From Chloroflexota bacterium (lineage in GTDB: Bacteria > Chloroflexota > Anaerolineae > SpSt-313), in contig JAKPJZ010000059.1 of assembly GCA_029553955.1 (NCBI GenBank), positions 41,410 to 105,409 of the forward strand: a stretch of 64,000 bases of DNA, given 5' to 3'. The position numbers were made by a program, and so were the translations under genes. The notes beneath the pieces were generated by a model, which did no database searches, was not told the origin of the DNA, and saw only the letters and a program-made list of their open reading frames with translations. This document shows positions 24,632-33,789 of the stretch, in pieces. Positions within the stretch are counted from its first letter, which is position 1. Each line of letters opens with the position of its first letter.

Positions 24632-25656
24632 ACGTGGAAACGAACCGGGCGCAAAAGGGTCTGGCCGGCAGCCGGATGAGCAACGAGTCGTTCATCACCC
24701 TGTTTATGATCGGCGTGCTCGTTGCGCTGTTCGGCGTCGCGTGCGCGGTGGTGCCCAACTTTTACCTGCCGCAGAACATGATCAACCTGCTCACGAACAA
24801 CTGGTACATTATCATTGTGGGGATCGGGGTCAGCTTCCTGCTGATCACGGGCAACTTTGACATGTCGGTCGGCGGCGTCATTGCCCTGACGGGGGTACTC
24901 TCGGCATACTTTTGCCAGGCAGCCCACGTCTCGCAGAACACCCTGGCCAACGGGCTCGGGTTGCCCTACGGCGTGGCCATCGCGCTGGCGCTGTTGTGCG
25001 CCATGGGCGTCGGCGCCATCAACGCCTTCTTTATCGCCCGGCTGAAGGTGCCCTCCATCATCGTCACGCTGGGCACCATGATGCTGGCCCGCGGCACGGC
25101 CCAGGTCGTCACCCAGGGCGCCCAGCGGAACACCAGCCTGCCCGACGTGTTCGGCGTCATCGGGAACATGGCCATCCCGCACACGTCCATCAAGGTCTCG
25201 GTGTTGATCATGGTCGCATTGGTCATCGCCGCCTTTATCTTTGAAAAGACGACGGTGGCCGGCAGGCGCACCTACCTCATCGGCGCCAACCCTGAGGCGG
25301 CCCGGCTTTCGGGCATCAAGGTGGCCCAGCATATTACCTGTCTCTACATCCTCAGCGCCCTGCTCGCCGGCATCACCGGGGTCCTCCTGGCGTCGGAGTT
25401 CAAAGCCGGGGTCTCGAACCGTGCGATGGGGTGCGAATTCGACGCGCTGGTCATCTCCCTCCTGGGGGGCGTCAGCATCTCGGGCGGGTTCGGGTCGGTG
25501 CTCGGGATGTTTGTCGGTGCGGTGATCCTCTCGGTGATGAACTCGTCTGCCACCGGCCTCTTGCTGTCGCCCGATTGGCAGTTCACGCTCAAAGGCGTGG
25601 TTACCTTCCTGGCCATCCTCGCCCAGCGCTACGCACTGGATCGCCGGAAGGGCTGA
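24628..25656 (+). CDS. Sugar ABC transporter permease 1
   Basis: A 342-residue RbsC-like CUT2 permease with about 8-10 membrane segments. The family hallmarks are GNFDMSVGGVIALTGVLSAY, VPSIIVTLGTMMLARG, YLIGANPEAARLSGIKV (the coupling loop contacting the ATPase) and the C-terminal GGVSISGGFGSVLGM. It is translationally coupled to the ATPase. Together with the second permease it should form a heterodimeric channel, although CUT2 systems often use one permease twice. Confidence 0.92.
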   Translation: MNVETNRAQKGLAGSRMSNESFITLFMIGVLVALFGVACAVVPNFYLPQNMINLLTNNWYIIIVGIGVSFLLITGNFDMSVGGVIALTGVLSAYFCQAAHVSQNTLANGLGLPYGVAIALALLCAMGVGAINAFFIARLKVPSIIVTLGTMMLARGTAQVVTQGAQRNTSLPDVFGVIGNMAIPHTSIKVSVLIMVALVIAAFIFEKTTVAGRRTYLIGANPEAARLSGIKVAQHITCLYILSALLAGITGVLLASEFKAGVSNRAMGCEFDALVISLLGGVSISGGFGSVLGMFVGAVILSVMNSSATGLLLSPDWQFTLKGVVTFLAILAQRYALDRRKG

Positions 25657-25677
25657 GAGCCTGTCTGAGAAGCAGCA

Positions 25678-25760
25678 GAGGCGGCTCTCACGCCGCCGGT
25701 TGTGGCCCTGCACGACTGCCCTCTGCCGCGGACTGGGTGCGGCGGCGTGGGAGCCGCCTC
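25678..25760. repeat. Intergenic inverted repeat
   Basis: Arms at 25678-25698 and 25740-25760 (GAGGCGGCTCTCACGCCGCC and its complement, one mismatch) enclose a 41-base loop between the two permease genes. There is no U-tract, so it is more likely an mRNA-stabilising or attenuating structure than a terminator. Confidence 0.5.
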
Positions 25761-25801
25761 GGCTCACCGCGAGAAACAGGCTGAGATAGGAGCCGATTGC
25801 C

Positions 25802-26836
25802 GTGAGTAGCACAACACAGGGGTCCATGCGCGCGCCAGAGCGGTCGGAAGCGCTGCGAGCAAACATCAAAAAGTTCTACATCTACGTGGTCCTGCTGCTG
25901 ATCGTCGCCGTCTTTAGCGTGGTCAAGCTGGGCCAGGTCGAGATGTTCGGCCGCGGGCACTTTCTCAGCCCCGACAGCATCGTCAACTTGCTGCGCATCG
26001 CGGTGCCCATCATGACCGTCAGCGGCGCCTTTACGCTCTTGATGATCTCGGGCTACATCGACCTTTCGGTCGGCAGCGCCATGAGCCTGAGCGCCGTGGT
26101 GTTTGCCTGGATGATCCTCAACGGGTTCGCCTTTCTGCCGGCCTTTGTCATCACCATGGCGCTGGGGGTCGTGCTGGGGCTGCTCAACGGCGCGCTCGTC
26201 ATGCGGCTGCGCATCACGCCGGTCATCGCGACGCTGGTGACGCTCAACCTCTTCAAGGGCATCGCGCTGCTGATCGTTCCTCACGGCCTGTCGGGCATCA
26301 AGGGGAGCGCGGCGCAGCCCATGCCCGCCTGGATCAACAACTATGCCCGCCAGGATGTCCTCATCGGCCTGCCGCTGGCGTTCTTTGTTGCCCTGCTGGT
26401 CATCGCCATCCTGGTCGTCGTGCAGCGCGAGATGATCCTCGGCAAGTACTCGGTGGCGATCGGCGGCAACCGCATCGCGGCGGAACTGTCGGGCATCAAC
26501 GTGGTGAAATACGTGTGGCTGCTGTACATCATCGTGGGGACCTTTGCCGCCCTGGCCGGCATGGCCCGGGCCAGCTACATGTCGCTGGGCGATCCCCTCT
26601 CGGGCGACGGCATGGAGACCGACTGCATCATCGCCGTGCTGCTGGGGGGGACGGCCTTCACCGGCGGCGAGGGCTCGGTCGCCAAGACGATCATCGGCGC
26701 CCTCATCATCATGTGCGTGACGACCGGGCTGATGACCGTGATCCCCGCCTACTGGCAGACCGTGGCCAAAGGCAGCGTGCTGCTCGTCGCCGTCGCCCTC
26801 AACCACGTGCTGGTGCGCGGCAAGGCACAGGCGTAG
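25802..26836 (+). CDS. Sugar ABC transporter permease 2
   Basis: A 344-residue CUT2 permease paralogous to permease 1. After a hydrophilic N-terminus of about 25 residues come the membrane segments with MISGYIDLSVGSAMSLSAVVFAW, ITPVIATLVTLNLFKGIAL, VAIGGNRIAAELSGINVVKY (coupling loop) and GGTAFTGGEGSVAKTIIGAL. The ATG at 25802 as listed is GTG in DNA; it is preceded by a weak AGGAG. A 146-bp spacer with an inverted repeat separates it from permease 1. Together with the receptor, ATPase and permease 1 it completes a sugar importer. Confidence 0.92.
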   Translation: MSSTTQGSMRAPERSEALRANIKKFYIYVVLLLIVAVFSVVKLGQVEMFGRGHFLSPDSIVNLLRIAVPIMTVSGAFTLLMISGYIDLSVGSAMSLSAVVFAWMILNGFAFLPAFVITMALGVVLGLLNGALVMRLRITPVIATLVTLNLFKGIALLIVPHGLSGIKGSAAQPMPAWINNYARQDVLIGLPLAFFVALLVIAILVVVQREMILGKYSVAIGGNRIAAELSGINVVKYVWLLYIIVGTFAALAGMARASYMSLGDPLSGDGMETDCIIAVLLGGTAFTGGEGSVAKTIIGALIIMCVTTGLMTVIPAYWQTVAKGSVLLVAVALNHVLVRGKAQA

Positions 26837-26853
26837 GGCCGGAGGTGGGTGCG

Positions 26854-27702
26854 GTGTTTGCGTGTGCGCCCCTGCCACTGGGCCTCTACGAGAAGGCGCT
26901 GCCCGCCGCGTGGTCGTGGCACGAGCGGCTGGCCGCGGCCGCCGCGGCTGGCTACAGCTTTGTCGAGGTCTCGATTGACGAGAGTGACGAGCGCCTGGCC
27001 CGCCTCGACTGGCCAGCCTCGCGGTTGGCGGAGCTGCGCCGGGCCATCGCCGCAGCGGGCGTGCCACTGCTCTCGATGTGCCTGAGCGGGCACCGCAAGT
27101 ATCCGCTGGGCTCGCGGTCGCCGCAGGTGCGCGAGCGCGCCGAGGCCATCATGCGCGGCGCCATCGCCTTTGCGGTGCAGGTGGGGGTGCGCATCGTCCA
27201 GGTGGCCGGCTACGATGTGTTCTACGAGGAGAGCGACGCCGGCACAGTGGCGCGCTACCTGGAGGGGCTGCAGCGGGCGGCGGAGTGGGCCGCGCAGGCC
27301 GGGGTCATGCTGGCGCTGGAGAATGTCGACGCCGCCGTAAGCGAATCGCTGGGCTGCTGCCTGGCCCTGGTGCGCCAGGTCAACTCGCCGTGGCTCCAGG
27401 TCTACCCCGACATGGCCAACGTGGCCGCGGCCGGCTACGACCCGGTGGCCGAGCTGGCGCAGTGCGCTGGCCACATCGTCGCCGTGCATGTCAAAGACGG
27501 CCGGCCCGGGGTCATTCGCAAGGTGCCGTTCGGCGCCGGCATCGTGCCCTTTGAGCCGGTGTTCCGCACGCTGGCCGGCCACAGGTTCTGCGGCCCACTG
27601 GTGGTCGAGATGTGGGCCGACGAAGGGGCAACTGACCCCCTGGCGCCGGTGCGGGCGGCGCGGCGCTTCGTCGCCGACCTCATCGAAAGGACATACACAT
27701 AG
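26854..27702 (+). CDS. ulaE: L-xylulose-5-phosphate 3-epimerase (UlaE-like)
   Basis: A TIM-barrel epimerase of about 282 residues. The match to UlaE/SgbU is extensive: PLGLYEKALP, SFVEVSIDESDERLARLDW, SMCLSGHRKYPLGS, RIVQVAGYDVFYEE, MLALENVD (metal Glu), YPDMANV, HIVAVHVKDGRPGV, VPFGAGIVPFE and VVEMW. It converts L-xylulose 5-phosphate to L-ribulose 5-phosphate, the step after the UlaD decarboxylase encoded 10 kb upstream. The GTG at 26854 is chosen because GGAGG at 26841-26845 lies 8 bases before it; an in-frame GTG at 26845 overlaps that RBS. It follows the transporter by 17 bp. Confidence 0.9.
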   Translation: MFACAPLPLGLYEKALPAAWSWHERLAAAAAAGYSFVEVSIDESDERLARLDWPASRLAELRRAIAAAGVPLLSMCLSGHRKYPLGSRSPQVRERAEAIMRGAIAFAVQVGVRIVQVAGYDVFYEESDAGTVARYLEGLQRAAEWAAQAGVMLALENVDAAVSESLGCCLALVRQVNSPWLQVYPDMANVAAAGYDPVAELAQCAGHIVAVHVKDGRPGVIRKVPFGAGIVPFEPVFRTLAGHRFCGPLVVEMWADEGATDPLAPVRAARRFVADLIERTYT

Positions 27703-27708
27703 GCCCTC

Positions 27709-27778
27709 GGGGTTTGGAGGAGGTGTGTCTGGCCGGTCGGCGTGCGCCGACCGGCCAGACACACCTCCTCCAAACCCC
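27709..27778. repeat. 70-bp perfect palindrome (34-bp arms)
   Basis: Arms GGGGTTTGGAGGAGGTGTGT...CGGCG and the exact complement meet at a 2-base centre. The words GTTT(T)GGAGG and GTCTGGC recur in the palindrome at 51743-51818. It separates the ulaE- and ulaF-like genes. Confidence 0.9.
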
Positions 27779-27867
27779 CTTGAGGTATCGTACCGGGTTG
27801 GCGCAAAGCCTGAGCCCGATAACAAAGCCTGAGCCGTGCAGGAGAACGATCCGAGAGAGAGGATCCC

Positions 27868-28512
27868 ATGTTGCTGGAAGAGCTCCGTCATCAAGTCTGC
27901 AAGTACAACCTGCTTCTGCCCAAGTACGGCCTGGTGGTCATGACCAGTGGCAACATCAGCGGCCGCGACCCGGAAACCGGGCTGGTGGTCATCAAGCCCA
28001 GCGGCCTCAGCTACGACGATATGACCCCAGCCGATATGGTCGTGGTAGATATGGACGGCAAGGTGGTGGAGGGCCATCGCAAACCCTCGGTCGACACGGC
28101 GACGCACCTGTACGTGTACGCGCACCGGCCCGACGTCTTGGGCGTGGGGCACACGCACTCGGCCTATGCCACCAGCTTTGCCGCGCTGGGCCGGCCTATC
28201 CCAGCCTGCCTGACTGCGGCGGGCATGGTCGGCGGCGAGGTCCACTGCGGCGGCTTTGCGGCCATCGGCGGCGAGCAGATCGGCGCCGAGATCATCCGGG
28301 CGATCGGCTCGGCCCGCGCCGTGTTGCTGCAGAACCACGGCGTCTTTACCATCGGCAACTCGCCCTGGCAGGCCGCCAAGGTGGCCGTGGAAGTGGAAGA
28401 AATCGCCAAGATCACCCACCTGGCCATGCTCAAGGGGCAGCCGCTGTGGCTGAGCCGCGAGCAGTTGGCCGAGACGAGCGACATGTACGAGCACGTCTAC
28501 GGTCAGCGCTGA
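27868..28512 (+). CDS. ulaF: Class II aldolase-family L-ribulose-5-phosphate 4-epimerase (UlaF/AraD-like)
   Basis: A 214-residue protein of the AraD/fuculose-aldolase superfamily. LPKYGLVVMTSGNISGRD, VVIKPSGLSYDDM, DMVVVDMDGKVVEG and PSVDTATHLYVY follow UlaF/AraD closely. The metal ligands are HTHS and the His of LQNHGVF. The HADYF region of AraD reads instead AAGMVGG, so an aldolase or a different epimerase specificity cannot be excluded. In context it would turn L-ribulose 5-phosphate into D-xylulose 5-phosphate. Related class II aldolases are signature enzymes of planctomycetal fucose/rhamnose microcompartments, which adds interest given the nearby shell genes. Confidence 0.8.
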   Translation: MLLEELRHQVCKYNLLLPKYGLVVMTSGNISGRDPETGLVVIKPSGLSYDDMTPADMVVVDMDGKVVEGHRKPSVDTATHLYVYAHRPDVLGVGHTHSAYATSFAALGRPIPACLTAAGMVGGEVHCGGFAAIGGEQIGAEIIRAIGSARAVLLQNHGVFTIGNSPWQAAKVAVEVEEIAKITHLAMLKGQPLWLSREQLAETSDMYEHVYGQR

Positions 28513-28605
28513 GCCAGGCTGCAACTTGTCCCGCTGTGCGGGCCGGCCCAATTCCGCACGACGGGCGAACGGTAAGGGGGCCAAGCGCGCTGATCGGAGG
28601 ATGCG

Positions 28606-29637
28606 GTGGCCGAGCTCACGCCGAAAGAACGAGTGCTGAGGGCGCTGCGGCGCGAGGAGCCGGACCGCGTGCCGCACTTTGAATGGCTCGTCGATAGACA
28701 AGTGCGCGAGGCGATCCTGCCCGGGTGCAGGGACCACAACGAGTTCGCCGTGCGCACGGGCCACGACGCCGTCGTGGTCGACCCGGTGTTCGAAAAGACC
28801 CCGCTGGCCGATGGCTTCTACCGCAGCGAGTGGGGCTATGTGGGGAAAAAGACCCAGGAAGAGCACGGCATCGAGGTCAGGTCGCCCATCAAGACCATGG
28901 CCGACCTGGAGCGCTACACACCGCCCGACCCGTGCGCCCCGGGCCGCTACGGCGCGGTGGAGGAGGCGCTGGCGACCTACGGCGACCGCTATGCCGTCAT
29001 CGTCCACCTGAACGACGTCTTTTCGCTGCCGCGCTGCCTGATGGGTATGGAGAACCTGCTGCTGGCCATTGCCGCAGAGCCGGAGCTGGTGCAGGCGTTG
29101 GTGGATATGTCGGTCGACATCAATCTCAAGATGGCCAGGGAAGTGGCCGCGCGTGGCGCGCAGATCGTCTATACCGGCGACGATGTGGCCGCCACGGCGG
29201 GCCCGCTGATGTCGCCCCGGCACTTTCGCACGCTGTTCTACCCCGGCCTGTGCCGCGTCATTGGCGGCTACAAGGAATTGGGCCTGTACGTGATCAAGCA
29301 CAGCGACGGCAACCTGTGGCCCATCAGCGACATGATTGTAGATTCGGGCATCGATTGCCTGGACCCCATCGACCCGCTCGCCGGGATGGACCTGGGCGAG
29401 GTCAAGGCCAGGTACGGCCGGCGCATTGCGCTCAAGGGGAACGTGGATTGCGCGGGCCTGATGACCTTCGGCACGCCCGACGAGACCGCCGCAGCCACCA
29501 GGGAGGCCCTGCGCAAGGGAATGCCGGGCGGCGGCTATATCCTGTCGTCGAGCAACAGCATCCATTCGGGCGTCAGGCCGGAGAACTACCTGGCCATGGT
29601 GCGAACGCTGCACGAGTGCGGCCGCTATGCGAGATAG
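28606..29637 (+). CDS. Uroporphyrinogen decarboxylase-family (MtaA/UroD-like) protein
   Basis: A 343-residue UroD-fold TIM barrel. Typical features are the start AELTPKERVLRALRREEPDRVPHFEWL, GRYGAVEEAL and MGMENLLLAI. Later motifs are MSPRHFRTLFYPGLCRVI, IKHSDGNLWPISDMIVDSGIDCLDPIDP, RIALKGNVDCAGLM and GGGYILSSSNSIHSGV near the end. Close relatives in carbohydrate clusters are not haem enzymes; some in this family are cobamide- or methanol-linked methyltransferases, and the role here is unknown. GTG start with GATCGGAGG upstream. Cotranscription with the aldolase and kinase genes is likely. Confidence 0.8.
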   Translation: MAELTPKERVLRALRREEPDRVPHFEWLVDRQVREAILPGCRDHNEFAVRTGHDAVVVDPVFEKTPLADGFYRSEWGYVGKKTQEEHGIEVRSPIKTMADLERYTPPDPCAPGRYGAVEEALATYGDRYAVIVHLNDVFSLPRCLMGMENLLLAIAAEPELVQALVDMSVDINLKMAREVAARGAQIVYTGDDVAATAGPLMSPRHFRTLFYPGLCRVIGGYKELGLYVIKHSDGNLWPISDMIVDSGIDCLDPIDPLAGMDLGEVKARYGRRIALKGNVDCAGLMTFGTPDETAAATREALRKGMPGGGYILSSSNSIHSGVRPENYLAMVRTLHECGRYAR

Positions 29638-29666
29638 TGCGGCGCGCCGCCGGCGGAGGCAGACCA

Positions 29667-31232
29667 ATGAGCTACCTGGCAGGCATCGACCTGGGATCGA
29701 CGACGCTGAAAGCGGTCATCTATGACTTGGCCGGCAACGTCGTGGCCAGTGCATCGCGCCCGACGGAGCAATGCCACCCCGACGCGGCGCACCCCGAGTG
29801 GACGGTGTGGATGCCCGGCCAGATTTGGGGCGGCGCTGCCGCCGCGATGAAGGAGGCTGTGGCCCGGCTCGACGATCCCCGCCGGGTCAAGGGGGTGGCG
29901 GTGACCGGCATGGGCATGGATGGCGTGCCGGTCGACGAGCACGGGCAGTGGCTCTACCCGTTCATCAGTTGGCACTGCCCGCGCACGCAGCCCCAGTTCG
30001 ATTGGTGGTCGCAGCACATTACGGCCGAGAAGACCTTTGCCATCGGCGGCAATACCCTGTGGCGCTTTTCCACCGCGCTGCGCCTGCTCTGGATGGCCGA
30101 GCACGAGCCGGAGGTCCTCAGGCGCACCGCCAAGTGGCTGCTGATCGAAGACTATCTCAACATGATGCTCTGCGGCGCGATGGCCACCGACTATACCATG
30201 GCCTCCTGCACGCTCCTGTTTGACCAACGCCGGCTCCGCTGGTCGGATGAGATGCTGCGCCTGTCGGGCATCGACAGGCGGCTCCTGGCCGACCCCTATC
30301 CCAGCGGCACGCCGCTCGGCGAGGTCACCCCGGCTGCCGCGCGGGCCACGGGCCTGCCCGTGGGCACGCCGGTGGTGCTGGGCGGCCACGACTATTTGTG
30401 CGGCGCCCTGCCTGTGGGGGTGATCCGGCCTGGCGTGGTCCTCGACGTGAGCGGGACCTGGGAGATCGTGCTGGCGGCGACGGAGGAGCCGCTGCTGACC
30501 CCCGAGGCACAGCGGACGGGTGTCACCGTTGAGGCGCACGTGGCGCGCAATCTATACACCATCTGGGGCGGCGCGGTGTCGTCGGACATGCTCGAGTGGT
30601 GCCGCAGAGAGCTCGGCTTTGAGGCGAGATACCGGGCCAAGCAACGCGGCGGCGTCGACTGGGACGTGCTCATGGCCGAGGCCGAGGCTGCGCCGGCCGG
30701 CGCGCACGGCGCCATGTTCCTGCCGCATCTCTCGGGCGCGGGCTGCCCGGCCGTCGACCCACGCTCGCTGGGCGGCTTTGTGGGGCTGAGCAACCTGACA
30801 AGCCATGGCGACCTGGTCCGCGCGGTCGTCGAAGGATTGGATTACCAGTTCCTGGACATTGTTCAGACGATGCGCGGCAGCCTGGGCGTGCCGTGCGAGC
30901 GACTGGTCGTGGTGGGGGGCGCCACGAAGAACAGGTTCTGGATGCAGAACAAGGCCGATATGGTCGGCGGGCTCTGCGGTGGCTGCATCGAGGTGCCTCA
31001 AGTGGAGGAGGCTACGCCACTCGGCGCGGCCATGTTGGCCGGCATCGGCGCCGGGCTGTACCGCGATGAGCAGGACGCCTTTGAGCACGTGCGCAAGCCC
31101 GCCACGATCTATGAGCCCGACCCTGTGGCGGCGCGGACGTACGCCGAGCTGTTCCCGATCTACCGGCAGGTCTGCCCGGCGCTCAAGGCGGTGAGCCACG
31201 CGCTCTCGGCGCTCGGGCACGCGGCGCCCTGA
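29667..31232 (+). CDS. FGGY-family carbohydrate kinase 1
   Basis: A 521-residue FGGY kinase. The phosphate-1 motif YLAGIDLGSTTLKAVIYDL opens it, followed by VAVTGMGMDGVPVD, VVLGGHDYLCGALPVGVIRPG, VSGTWEIVLAA (phosphate-2/adenosine region), GLDYQFLDIVQTM, LVVVGGATKNRFWMQNKADMVG and EEATPLGAAMLAGIGAGLY (FGGY signature region). The general layout is closest to xylulokinase and L-fuculokinase types. It is distinct from the LyxK-like kinase 170 bp downstream. RBS CGGCGGAGG precedes the ATG. The sugar is not predictable. Confidence 0.85.
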   Translation: MSYLAGIDLGSTTLKAVIYDLAGNVVASASRPTEQCHPDAAHPEWTVWMPGQIWGGAAAAMKEAVARLDDPRRVKGVAVTGMGMDGVPVDEHGQWLYPFISWHCPRTQPQFDWWSQHITAEKTFAIGGNTLWRFSTALRLLWMAEHEPEVLRRTAKWLLIEDYLNMMLCGAMATDYTMASCTLLFDQRRLRWSDEMLRLSGIDRRLLADPYPSGTPLGEVTPAAARATGLPVGTPVVLGGHDYLCGALPVGVIRPGVVLDVSGTWEIVLAATEEPLLTPEAQRTGVTVEAHVARNLYTIWGGAVSSDMLEWCRRELGFEARYRAKQRGGVDWDVLMAEAEAAPAGAHGAMFLPHLSGAGCPAVDPRSLGGFVGLSNLTSHGDLVRAVVEGLDYQFLDIVQTMRGSLGVPCERLVVVGGATKNRFWMQNKADMVGGLCGGCIEVPQVEEATPLGAAMLAGIGAGLYRDEQDAFEHVRKPATIYEPDPVAARTYAELFPIYRQVCPALKAVSHALSALGHAAP

Positions 31233-31242
31233 TTGACCGCTA

Positions 31243-31371
31243 TCATTGCGAGCGAAGCAGTCTCCAGCCCCGCCGGGTGTAGGGGCGGTTCGCGAACCGC
31301 CCCTACAGGCTACGCCATTGCTTCGTTGGCGGTCCGTGCCCTGCACGAACCGCCTCCTCGCAATGACAGGT
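31243..31371. repeat. Intergenic hairpin repeat with 30-bp palindrome
   Basis: TTGCGAGCGAAGCAG at the left and CCTCGCAATGACAGG at the right are inverted ends, a combination common in bacterial intergenic repeats. Inside is a perfect 30-bp palindrome (31278-31307, TGTAGGGGCGGTTCG and its complement). It separates the two kinase genes. Confidence 0.6.
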
Positions 31372-31403
31372 GCAGCTCGCACCATGGCGAGGGGAGAGAA
31401 CTC

Positions 31404-32936
31404 ATGGCTTCGTACCTCATGGGTATCGATAATGGCTTGACCGTCTCCAAAGCCGCCATCTTTGATCTGCAGGGCCGCGAGGTGGCGGTGCAGGGGTACA
31501 AGGTCGATCTGAGCTACCCGCGGCCGGCGTGGGTCGAGCGCGACAGCGAGGCCGTCTGGCAGACGACGGCGGCTGCCATCCGCGAGGCCATCGCCAAGGC
31601 GGGTATCGATGCGCGGGATATCGCCGGCGTGGGCAATTCGGCGCACGGCAACGGCATCTACCTCGTCGATCGCTCGGGCGCGCCGCTGGGTCCGGCGGTG
31701 ACCTCGATGGACAACCGTGCCAGCGAGATCATCGACGAGTGGTACCAGCCCGGCGGCGTGCACGACAAGAATCTCCCCATCGTCATGATCAATACCTATG
31801 CGGCGCAGCCGCCCGCCCTGCTGGCCTGGTTCAAGCGGCATCAGCCGGAGGTGTGGGCGCAGATTGGCCACGCCTTTACCTGCAAGGACTATATCAAGTT
31901 GCGGCTGACCGGCACGGTGAGCACCGATTTCACCGATGTGAGCGGCACCAGCCTGTTCGATAGCCGCCAGCGCCGCTACTCGCCCGAGCTGCTCGACCTG
32001 TACGGCATTCGCGACATCCTGCCCGCGCTGCCGCAGCCCATCGCGAGCCATGCCATCGCCGGCCGGGTGACGCGCGAAGCGGCGGCCGTCACCGGCCTGG
32101 CCGAAGGGACGCCGGTGGCCGGCGGCCTGTTCGACGTCGATGCCTCGGCCCTTGGCGCGGGCGTGATCGACGAAGGAACGCTCTGCATCATCGCCGGCAC
32201 CTGGAGCATCAACCAGGTGGTGACGCGCGAGCCGCTGGCCGACGAGCGCCTCTCGATGTGCACCCTGTTCGCCGTGCCCGGCTTCTGGCTCGTCGGCGAC
32301 TATAGTGCGGCCTCGGCTACCAACCTGGAGTGGTTCGTCACGCAGTTCTGCTCCGAAGAAAAGGTTACGGCGGCGGCACGGGGCATCTCGGTGTACGAAG
32401 TGTGCAACGAGATTGTGGCCAGCCTGCCGCCGGGAAGCACCGACGTCATCTTTCATCCTTTCCTGTTCGGCTCGAATGTGCAGGCCAACGCGCGGGCCGG
32501 GTTCTATGGCCTGGGCGCCTGGCACACCAAGGCGCACGTGTTGCGCGCCCTCTATGAAGGCGTGGTGTACGGCCACCTGGACCATGTCAACCGGCTAAGG
32601 ACCGCCGGCGCACAGATGAGCCTGGCGCGCCTCACGGGCGGCGGTGCGCGCAGCACTGTGTGGGCGCAGATGTTTGCCGATGCGCTGGAGTTGCCCATCG
32701 AGGTGCCCGGTGCGACAGAAATCGCAGCGCTGGGCGCAGCGATGACTGCCGGCATTGGCGTCGGCGTGTATGCCGGCCACGCCGACGCCGTCGCACAGGC
32801 GGTGCAGGTGGTGCGCCGGCACGAGCCGCAGGCCGAGGCCACGCCCATGTACCTGGCGCGCTACCAGGAGTATCGCTGCCTGCTCGAGGCGATGCGCGAG
32901 CCCTGGCGGCGCCTGGAGAAGCTGAGCTCATCATGA
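31404..32936 (+). CDS. lyxK: L-xylulose / 3-keto-L-gulonate kinase (LyxK-like FGGY kinase)
   Basis: A 510-residue FGGY kinase whose features follow LyxK over the whole length. These are SYLMGIDNGLTVSKAAIFD, PAWVERDSEAVW, GLFDVDASALGAGVIDEGTL, AGTWSINQVVTRE, SATNLEWFVTQF, VIFHPFLFGSNVQANARAGF, YEGVVYGHLDHVNRLR and LTGGGARSTVWAQMFAD. LyxK phosphorylates L-xylulose and, less well, 3-keto-L-gulonate. Its product would enter the UlaD, UlaE and UlaF-like steps encoded in this locus. The stop overlaps the HAD gene start (ATGA). RBS GGGGAGAG. Confidence 0.87.
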   Translation: MASYLMGIDNGLTVSKAAIFDLQGREVAVQGYKVDLSYPRPAWVERDSEAVWQTTAAAIREAIAKAGIDARDIAGVGNSAHGNGIYLVDRSGAPLGPAVTSMDNRASEIIDEWYQPGGVHDKNLPIVMINTYAAQPPALLAWFKRHQPEVWAQIGHAFTCKDYIKLRLTGTVSTDFTDVSGTSLFDSRQRRYSPELLDLYGIRDILPALPQPIASHAIAGRVTREAAAVTGLAEGTPVAGGLFDVDASALGAGVIDEGTLCIIAGTWSINQVVTREPLADERLSMCTLFAVPGFWLVGDYSAASATNLEWFVTQFCSEEKVTAAARGISVYEVCNEIVASLPPGSTDVIFHPFLFGSNVQANARAGFYGLGAWHTKAHVLRALYEGVVYGHLDHVNRLRTAGAQMSLARLTGGGARSTVWAQMFADALELPIEVPGATEIAALGAAMTAGIGVGVYAGHADAVAQAVQVVRRHEPQAEATPMYLARYQEYRCLLEAMREPWRRLEKLSSS

Positions 32937-33721
32937 AGCGCTTATCGGACATCCGCCACCTCGTCATCGATATGGATGGCGTGCTGTATGTAGGCGAGCG
33001 GCCCATGCCCTGCCTGACAGAGTTCATCGCCTTCCTCCGTCGCCAGGGCATCGGGCACGTGTTGGCGACCAACAACTCCGGCCTCACGCCCACGCAGTAT
33101 GCGGCCAAGCTGGCCGGCATGGACGCCGACGTCTCACCCGATCACATCCTGACTTCGGCGACCGCAACCGCCGAGTGGCTGGCGCGGCAGTACCGGCCGG
33201 CGACGCGCGTGCACGTCTTTGGCGAGGACTCGCTGCGAGAGGCGATGACCGACGCCGGGTTTGTGCTGGCCGATGAGGGGGTCGAGGTTGTCGTGGCGAG
33301 CATCGATTGGGGGGTCTCGTACGACAAGATCAAGCGGGCGGCGCTCTTGATCCGCGGCGGCGCGCGGTTCGTGGCGACGAACCTCGACCCGACACGCCCC
33401 ACCGAAGAGGGGCTGGTGCCGGGGACCGGCGCTATCGTGGCGGCGATCGCGGTGGCCGCGGGCGTCACACCGGTCGCCATCGGCAAGCCCGAGCCGGCGA
33501 TGTTCGAGCTCGCCATGGCCAGGATGGGCGCCACACCCGCCAGCACAGCCACCCTCGGCGATCGCATCGATACCGATATGGAAGGCGGCGCCCGCGCCGG
33601 CTGCGCCACCATCCTCGTGCTCTCTGGGTCGACCACCCGTGAAGAGGCCGAGGCCTATGGCCCCGACTTTTTATTCGAGGATATCGTGGATCTCTTGCGC
33701 TGCTGGCAGCGGCAGGTCTAG
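32933..33721 (+). CDS. HAD-family (NagD-like) sugar phosphatase
   Basis: A 262-residue haloacid dehalogenase-superfamily phosphatase with a NagD-type cap. Motif I VIDMDGVLYVGERPM carries the nucleophile and acid/base Asp. ATNNSGLTPTQYAAKL is the motif II Ser/Thr region. A Lys in IGKPEPAMFELA is motif III, and LGDRIDTDMEGGARAG is motif IV. NagD-like enzymes dephosphorylate small sugar phosphates, so it could drain dead-end phosphorylated intermediates. It is coupled to lyxK by a 4-bp overlap and is the last gene before the SorC regulator. Confidence 0.87.
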   Translation: MKRLSDIRHLVIDMDGVLYVGERPMPCLTEFIAFLRRQGIGHVLATNNSGLTPTQYAAKLAGMDADVSPDHILTSATATAEWLARQYRPATRVHVFGEDSLREAMTDAGFVLADEGVEVVVASIDWGVSYDKIKRAALLIRGGARFVATNLDPTRPTEEGLVPGTGAIVAAIAVAAGVTPVAIGKPEPAMFELAMARMGATPASTATLGDRIDTDMEGGARAGCATILVLSGSTTREEAEAYGPDFLFEDIVDLLRCWQRQV

Positions 33722-33789
33722 ACTCAGCGTCCTCGTTATTTGAACTGCATTGGGTCCAGGCCTGTCTTGTGTGCCAAGCCGGCGGGGTT

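Noticed and set aside
26749..29667. A 972-codon minus-strand open frame across the epimerase, aldolase and UroD-like genes
   Set aside because: It is antisense to four well-recognised genes, is rich in Arg/His/Gly/Gln as GC-rich shadow frames are, and shows no family motif or RBS.
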